From: Candidatus Bathyarchaeota archaeon
GTDB taxonomy: Archaea > Thermoproteota > Bathyarchaeia > RBG-16-48-13 > GCA-020355125
DNA length: 9,434 nucleotides
Direction of reading: 5' to 3'
NCBI GenBank assembly: GCA_030671165.1
Contig: DAOVAG010000022.1
Span: 1 to 9,434, forward strand
Numbering within the stretch: the stretch's first letter is position 1; each line of letters opens with the position of its first letter. Under the pieces are notes generated by a model that was not told the origin of the DNA, did not search any database, and was given only the letters and a program-made list of their open reading frames with translations. The translations under genes and the position numbers were made by a program. Below are positions 6,130 through 9,434 of this stretch, in pieces.

Positions 6130-6141
6130 AAACAATTTTCA

Positions 6142-6149
6142 TTTTTTTT
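6142..6149 (+). terminator. T-rich terminator after the ferritin-like gene
   Basis: T8 within a longer pyrimidine tract (about 6136-6157) begins about ten bases after the final stop. No stem is needed for archaeal T-tract termination and none is evident. Confidence 0.5.
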
Positions 6150-6220
6150 CTTTTATCTTACATTATTGATAGGAAGAGAATGCACAAAAAAATTACATTT
6201 CCTTATACGCTCTCCTCCAA

Positions 6221-6254
6221 CGCCAGCAGTACCCCCCCACTACAGTACATGGCG
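6221..6254. repeat. Interrupted inverted repeat next to the radA TATA box
   Basis: CGCCA (6221-6225) pairs with TGGCG (6250-6254), and inside it GTAC (6229-6232) with GTAC (6245-6248), around a loop containing C7. CAGTAC also occurs twice in direct orientation (6227 and 6243). The element is much more GC-rich than its surroundings and ends directly at the BRE/TATA position of the radA promoter, so it could be an operator, though chance is possible. Confidence 0.35.
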
Positions 6255-6255
6255 C

Positions 6256-6263
6256 TATAAATA
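6256..6263 (+). promoter_or_regulatory. TATA box of the radA unit
   Basis: TATAAATA preceded by GGCGC is the clearest consensus TATA element in the window. It predicts transcription from about 6282-6286, which would leave a leader of about 110 bases before radA, unusually long for an archaeon. An 18-codon ORF (ATG 6293, stop near 6347) lies in that leader. Confidence 0.6.
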
Positions 6264-6397
6264 CCTCCGCACTCAACATCCCTTTCAATGAGATGAGTCT
6301 TTATGGAGGGTGCTCACAAGGAAACAGGTTAATGGTTCGTATTTCTTGATGTGTATCATTTGAGGCTTAATCCATTACAATAGGGAAGTGTTAGAAA

Positions 6398-7372
6398 ATG
6401 GCTGAATCAGTAATCGATTTAAACCTAGACAGAATAAAAGGGGTAGGGCCAAAAACGAAGGAAAAACTAATAGATAATGGGATAACCTCGGTTCTGGATC
6501 TAGCAGTTACACTGCCCAAAGAGCTTGAGGAGATACTTGGAGGAAAGGAGGAAAACGTCAACTTATTCATAGTTTCCGCCAGAAGACTTCTTGAAGAAAA
6601 TGGTTTGCTTGAACGAGAATTTATCACGGCAAGCGAACTCCTGAAGAAACGCAAATCGATGAGGCGAATCACAACCAGTTCGACGAACTTGGATGAATTA
6701 CTTGGTGGAGGAGTGGAAACCCAAGCTATCACAGAGTTCTACGGTGACTTCGGCAGTGGCAAAACACAGATATGTCACACGCTATGCGTGAACTGTTATC
6801 TTCCTCCGGAAGAGAACGGTTTAAGCGGAGGGGCAATCTACATTGACACTGAAGGAACCTTCCGCCCTGAGAGGATATATCAGATAGCGGAGACAAGGGG
6901 ATTAAACGCTGAAGAGATTCTGAAAAAAATCATACTGTGTAAGATATATAACAGTAACCATTTAGAAGTCGTAATCAGAACTCTTGGGAAGTATATTGAA
7001 AAATTCAAAGCAAAGCTCATAATCGTCGACAGCATCATAAGTCTTCATCGCGCCGAGTTCATCGGCAGAGGCACATTAGCTGAAAGACAGCAGAGATTAA
7101 ACGTTCTAATTCATAGACTTCTACGTCAAGCAGATATATATAATGTAGCAGTAGTTGTGACGAATCAAGTTCAGACAAAACCAGACACGTTCTTCGGAGA
7201 TCCAACGAGGCCGGCTGGCGGAAACATAATAGCTCACGCCTGTACATACAGGCTCTATCTGAAGAAATCAGGTCCAAACCGTAGCGCCACAATGGTTGAC
7301 AGCCCATACCATCCATACGGTGACATAAAATTCAGGATAACCGAGAAAGGTATCGAAGATCTTGCAACTTAA
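6398..7372 (+). CDS. radA: DNA repair and recombination protein RadA
   Basis: The archaeal Rad51/RecA-family recombinase (324 residues). It forms ATP-dependent filaments on single-stranded DNA and carries out homology search and strand exchange. An N-terminal helix-hairpin-helix DNA-binding domain (about 8-70, with IKGVGPKTKEKL) leads to the polymerisation motif FITA (75-78) in the linker. The ATPase core has Walker A GDFGSGKT at 116-123, the catalytic glutamate Glu153 in DTEGTFRPER, Walker B LIIVD at 207-211, the L1 region around RAEFIGRGTLAERQQ and the L2 region in NQVQTKPDTFFGDPTRPAGG (256-275). No intein is present and the length is normal for RadA. The start is the ATG after AGGGAAG (6383-6389). 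Two small genes follow on the same strand after gaps of 32 bases each, so they are probably co-transcribed. Confidence 0.98.
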   Translation: MAESVIDLNLDRIKGVGPKTKEKLIDNGITSVLDLAVTLPKELEEILGGKEENVNLFIVSARRLLEENGLLEREFITASELLKKRKSMRRITTSSTNLDELLGGGVETQAITEFYGDFGSGKTQICHTLCVNCYLPPEENGLSGGAIYIDTEGTFRPERIYQIAETRGLNAEEILKKIILCKIYNSNHLEVVIRTLGKYIEKFKAKLIIVDSIISLHRAEFIGRGTLAERQQRLNVLIHRLLRQADIYNVAVVVTNQVQTKPDTFFGDPTRPAGGNIIAHACTYRLYLKKSGPNRSATMVDSPYHPYGDIKFRITEKGIEDLAT

Positions 7373-7404
7373 CGATATGTAGATCTTTAGGAGACGTAGA
7401 TTTT

Positions 7405-7716
7405 ATGGGACGTATAACCCCAAGCTTCAGACAGCTCTTTAAAAAACAAATAGCAGAACTGAAGAGTAAACGCGGATTTCAGAACTCCTTGTTGAGCCGA
7501 GAACATAGAAGAGCCCTCGATCTACTGTTGAAAAATGCTTGGTCAGCTGAGAGTGCGGCTCTATCGAATTCATATATTCCATACGTACAAGATGCTTTAA
7601 ATCTGATGGCAAATGTCCACAACAAAAAATGTATCATGGAACTGGAAAAGGAAATTTTAGATCTTGAAAGACTCCTCAAGGAACAAAGTAAGAGAACGAA
7701 ACGGTTCTCAAGGTAG
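7405..7716 (+). CDS. Small helical protein downstream of radA, unknown function
   Basis: A 103-residue basic protein with no cysteine cluster or membrane segment; its single Cys is in KKCIMELE. The N-terminus MGRITPSFRQLFKKQ and the helical middle (REHRRALDLLLKNAWSAESAALS) recall small archaeal proteins that open with MGR-x-x-P-x-[YF]-R and are annotated only as domains of unknown function. I am unsure of the exact family. The C-terminal third (ELEKEILDLERLLKEQSKRTKR) is a probable coiled coil with a basic tail. It starts 32 bases after radA, behind AGGAG at 7389-7393 with an 11-base spacer. Position suggests a partner of RadA or a DNA-associated helper, but this rests only on gene order. Confidence 0.75.
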   Translation: MGRITPSFRQLFKKQIAELKSKRGFQNSLLSREHRRALDLLLKNAWSAESAALSNSYIPYVQDALNLMANVHNKKCIMELEKEILDLERLLKEQSKRTKRFSR

Positions 7717-7748
7717 AAGTAAAGTGATCATTAAAGAGTAGATAAATT

Positions 7749-7934
7749 TTGAGAATGAGACGGAAGAATCCAGATTTTAAATCATATGGGAACAGGGAGA
7801 CCTGTAGTAATCCATGGAATAAGAATTGTGGAAACAGAGACATAACCGTATTTATCGAATACAAAAATGAGAGAAAGTCTATCTGTAGCTCTTGTTGGAG
7901 AAAAATTGCTAATAATAAGTACGAATGGGGATAG
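7749..7934 (+). CDS. Small four-cysteine zinc-binding protein
   Basis: A 61-residue protein from TTG 7749; an ATG two codons later (7755) is an equally good start, and no clear Shine-Dalgarno distinguishes them. Cys19, Cys27, Cys46 and Cys49 give C-x7-C-x18-C-x2-C, with the knuckle NCGNRDI and the second half IEYKNERKSICSSCWRKIA, the form of a zinc ribbon or treble-clef finger. The strongly basic N-terminus (RMRRKNPDFKS) fits nucleic-acid binding. It follows the previous gene by 32 bases and is probably the third member of the radA unit. The overlapping open frames on the other strand lack such a motif. Function unknown; a recombination or transcription accessory role is a guess from context. 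Confidence 0.62.
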   Translation: MRMRRKNPDFKSYGNRETCSNPWNKNCGNRDITVFIEYKNERKSICSSCWRKIANNKYEWG

Positions 7935-8042
7935 ATCTAAAGTGGATAAAACATCTATTCGGAGATGGAAGAGTGGACCCATAAGTTTCTATGAAAAAGA
8001 GAACCAGACTGAATTGAAAAATTGTTTGATTGATTAATACGG

Positions 8043-8243
8043 TTAATAATAATGTGACTCCCAACATGGAAGACAGTAATATAATGTGCCTTGTTCACTT
8101 TTACTTTTAGTTCTAGGATGTGCCATTACAGTTTGGTCAATTTGAAATCGTTTACCACATTCATAACATTGTAAAGTACCAAATTGTTTTGTCAATCTTC
8201 GAAATAGTTTAGTGTTCAGTGTGATTGTATGATTTTTAGTCAA
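8043..8243 (-). CDS. Small zinc-ribbon-like protein
   Basis: A 66-residue protein with two zinc knuckles, Cys26/Cys29 (CYECGKRF) and Cys57/Cys60 (CLPCW), separated by a loop containing His42 and ending with the aromatic WESHYY. The layout is that of small archaeal zinc-ribbon proteins that bind nucleic acid or other proteins; no specific function can be assigned. The start is TTG 8243, the only near-N-terminal option. A TATA box about 30 bases ahead implies an mRNA that begins at or within a few bases of the start codon. It converges on the radA unit and is divergent from the PRTase-like gene. Its C-x2-C-W ending resembles that of the protein at 7749-7934. Confidence 0.75.
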   Translation of the reverse strand: MTKNHTITLNTKLFRRLTKQFGTLQCYECGKRFQIDQTVMAHPRTKSKSEQGTLYYCLPCWESHYY

Positions 8244-8266
8244 TAGCTAATCGATCAAACCCTTCA

Positions 8267-8273
8267 TTTTATA
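8267..8273 (-). promoter_or_regulatory. TATA box of the small zinc-ribbon gene
   Basis: The minus-strand sequence CTATAAAATG places TATAAAA about 30 bases before the TTG at 8243. With the usual archaeal spacing the transcript starts at or just before the start codon, so the message would be leaderless or nearly so. This also supports the TTG as the true start. Confidence 0.55.
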
Positions 8274-8384
8274 GAGTGCAATAGATACTCATATTCCTAA
8301 TATAAATATTTTTATTAATAGTATTTAAAGGCATAAATTATTTGTATGCTATGAAGAATACAGAAAAAATCATCTTCTCTAGAG

Positions 8385-8395
8385 TATTAAATAAA
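8385..8395 (+). promoter_or_regulatory. Possible TATA box for the PRTase-like gene
   Basis: TATTAAATAAA lies about 50 bases before the TTG at 8441 and would start transcription near 8413, leaving room for the GAGGG ribosome-binding site at 8429-8433. TTAATATTA at 8404-8412 is an alternative. The whole 8285-8425 stretch is AT-rich, so the choice is uncertain. Confidence 0.3.
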
Positions 8396-8440
8396 ATCTA
8401 CACTTAATATTAATGAAATATTTGATTAGAGGGTATCGTA

Positions 8441-9256
8441 TTGATTCATATTTATGATGTATACAGTGTAAAACCGTTAATCATAGAGTTTTACAGGAAA
8501 GCATGGAAATCTACTAAGGAAACGCGTAGAATCTTTGAAGAGATAGGACTAGAATTAACAAAATACACGTTACAAAATCTACTACCCTTACAAAGCCTTC
8601 TGAAAGGATTAGTTACTGTTTATGCAGCTCCTATTGCTAGAGCTGGTTGTGGAGCGTTTAGACCATCAGTTGTCAATCTCCTCCAAGAAGAATTTCACAG
8701 AAAATGTATTGAGTTTAAAACTTTTGGATTGGGATTGAATCGTTCAAATGATCCTTTACATCTCCCAGCGAAGGTCTACTGGAACACTCTCAGATACTCA
8801 AAACCTGATCTATCTTCTGCCCTCATTCTACTGTATGAAATAGGTGAAGCGACAGGATCAACCATCGAAGGAGCTGTCAGAGAATTGGAAACCTTTAATG
8901 CTGTTCCCAGTAACATCATTTTTCATATTGGAGCAGCTTGTATAGATCAAACTCGGGAACGTTTAGAACAAGTTGCATCAGATATACATCTAGTGATCGG
9001 TTCCCGATGGCTGTATAATGAGAAATCTGGTCCAACACAATATTATCTGACACATATTCTAGATGATAAATGGATTAATATGCCACCGAGAGACTGGGGA
9101 AGATGTGTCGCAGATATGAGAGATGAACAGTCTGTATCATCATTTATTCATTGGGTTGGAGAAACCATAAACATCTCTCAAATAGATGAAGAATTTCTGT
9201 TTGGAATATGGTCAAAGAAGATTAAGGAAAAAGTAGTGAGGTCTCCATCAAGATGA
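8441..9256 (+). CDS. Divergent uracil phosphoribosyltransferase-like (PRTase-fold) protein
   Basis: A 271-residue soluble protein that I align by eye to the type I phosphoribosyltransferase fold, nearest to UPRT. AAPIARAGCGAF (62-73) matches the UPRT region ILRAGLGM. ALILLYEIGEATGSTIEGA (127-145) matches the PRPP-binding block with ATGGS, here ATGST. IIFHIGAACI (160-169) matches the following strand and helix. The late LYNEKSGPTQYYLTHILDD (191-209) and DWGRC (219-223) match UPRT's uracil region and GDAGDR. The acidic residues normally before the PRPP loop are replaced (YEIGE), and GDAGDR is altered, so activity may differ or be lost. The N-terminal 60 residues are extra and helical. The start is TTG supported by GAGGG (8429-8433) seven bases upstream. 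A stand-alone gene; a regulatory or novel transferase role is possible. Confidence 0.6.
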   Translation: MIHIYDVYSVKPLIIEFYRKAWKSTKETRRIFEEIGLELTKYTLQNLLPLQSLLKGLVTVYAAPIARAGCGAFRPSVVNLLQEEFHRKCIEFKTFGLGLNRSNDPLHLPAKVYWNTLRYSKPDLSSALILLYEIGEATGSTIEGAVRELETFNAVPSNIIFHIGAACIDQTRERLEQVASDIHLVIGSRWLYNEKSGPTQYYLTHILDDKWINMPPRDWGRCVADMRDEQSVSSFIHWVGETINISQIDEEFLFGIWSKKIKEKVVRSPSR

Positions 9257-9346
9257 AACATTCATATATTCAGGATAAATGCAGACCTTTATAAAATGTT
9301 AAATTATGTAAACATAGATAATTGTACTCAGTATCGTTTTATATCC

Positions 9347-9355
9347 TTTTTTTTT
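9347..9355 (+). terminator. T9 terminator after the PRTase-like gene
   Basis: T9 about 90 bases after the stop of the PRTase-like gene and about 33 bases before the next TATA box, consistent with separating two plus-strand units. No strong stem precedes it. Confidence 0.45.
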
Positions 9356-9387
9356 CAGAGATACATGAGCTCCGAGACAGAGAGCCG

Positions 9388-9395
9388 TATAAATA
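9388..9395 (+). promoter_or_regulatory. TATA box near the window end
   Basis: TATAAATA, the same octamer as at the radA promoter, lies 33 bases before an ATG at 9421. Normal archaeal spacing would start transcription at about 9414-9420, giving a leaderless or nearly leaderless message. Confidence 0.5.
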
Positions 9396-9420
9396 TTAAT
9401 ATAAAAAGTGATGAAAACAA

Positions 9421-9434
9421 ATGCCTAGAGTAAA
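9421..9434 (+). CDS. Possible 5' end of a further gene (partial)
   Basis: ATG CCT AGA GTA at the window edge follows a consensus TATA box at leaderless spacing. The nearby ATG at 9411 meets a TAG after five codons, so 9421 is the better start. Only four codons are visible and nothing can be said of the product. Confidence 0.3.

Noticed and set aside
6391..6732. Minus-strand open frame of 113 codons
   Set aside because: It is antisense to the start of radA and its Ser/Phe/Pro-rich composition is that of a complement of coding sequence.
7782..7982. Minus-strand open frames over the small zinc-finger gene (also 7676-7864)
   Set aside because: Only the plus-strand frame has the paired cysteine knuckles and follows an operon at close spacing.

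Overview
The window looks like about 9.4 kb of chromosome from an uncultured, AT-rich archaeon. The evidence is an archaeal-type RadA recombinase with an N-terminal helix-hairpin-helix domain, TATA-box promoters about 25-30 bases ahead of several start codons, very short or absent leaders at some genes, T-run terminators without strong hairpins, and small four-cysteine zinc proteins. TTG starts are common. The sequence does not fix the phylum; an Asgard or Bathyarchaeia-like lineage is a guess only. No rRNA, tRNA, CRISPR array, insertion sequence or phage gene was seen.

Layout: 1-500 holds no gene but has two small hairpins. 501-1511 (minus) is a zinc-type medium-chain dehydrogenase. 1512-2143 is mostly non-coding and may contain a decayed minus-strand gene. 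2144-3622 (plus) is a UshA-type metallophosphatase/5'-nucleotidase without an export signal. 3623-4022 is intergenic with one doubtful small ORF. 4023-4436 (minus) is the nickel regulator NikR, divergent from 4543-5097 (plus), a membrane protein resembling an ECF-transporter S component. A perfect inverted repeat with NikR-operator geometry lies between them. 5178-5717 (minus) is a conserved-looking protein of unknown function with an RNase H-like start. 5824-6129 (plus) is a small ferritin-like gene interrupted by one in-frame TAA. 6398-7934 (plus) is radA followed by two small genes, probably one transcript. 8043-8243 (minus) is another small zinc protein. 8441-9256 (plus) is a divergent uracil-phosphoribosyltransferase-like protein. 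A new gene may start at 9421.

How they fit: the best functional unit is nikR plus the divergent S component, read here as a nickel-responsive uptake locus whose ATPase and T subunits would have to be encoded elsewhere. The second unit is radA with a small helical protein and a zinc-finger protein, possibly accessory to recombination. The remaining genes look like independent single-gene units. The most notable points are the NikR box at the orphan S-component promoter, the ferritin-like gene split by a CAA-to-TAA change, and the PRTase-like protein that has lost the acidic pair of its PRPP motif.
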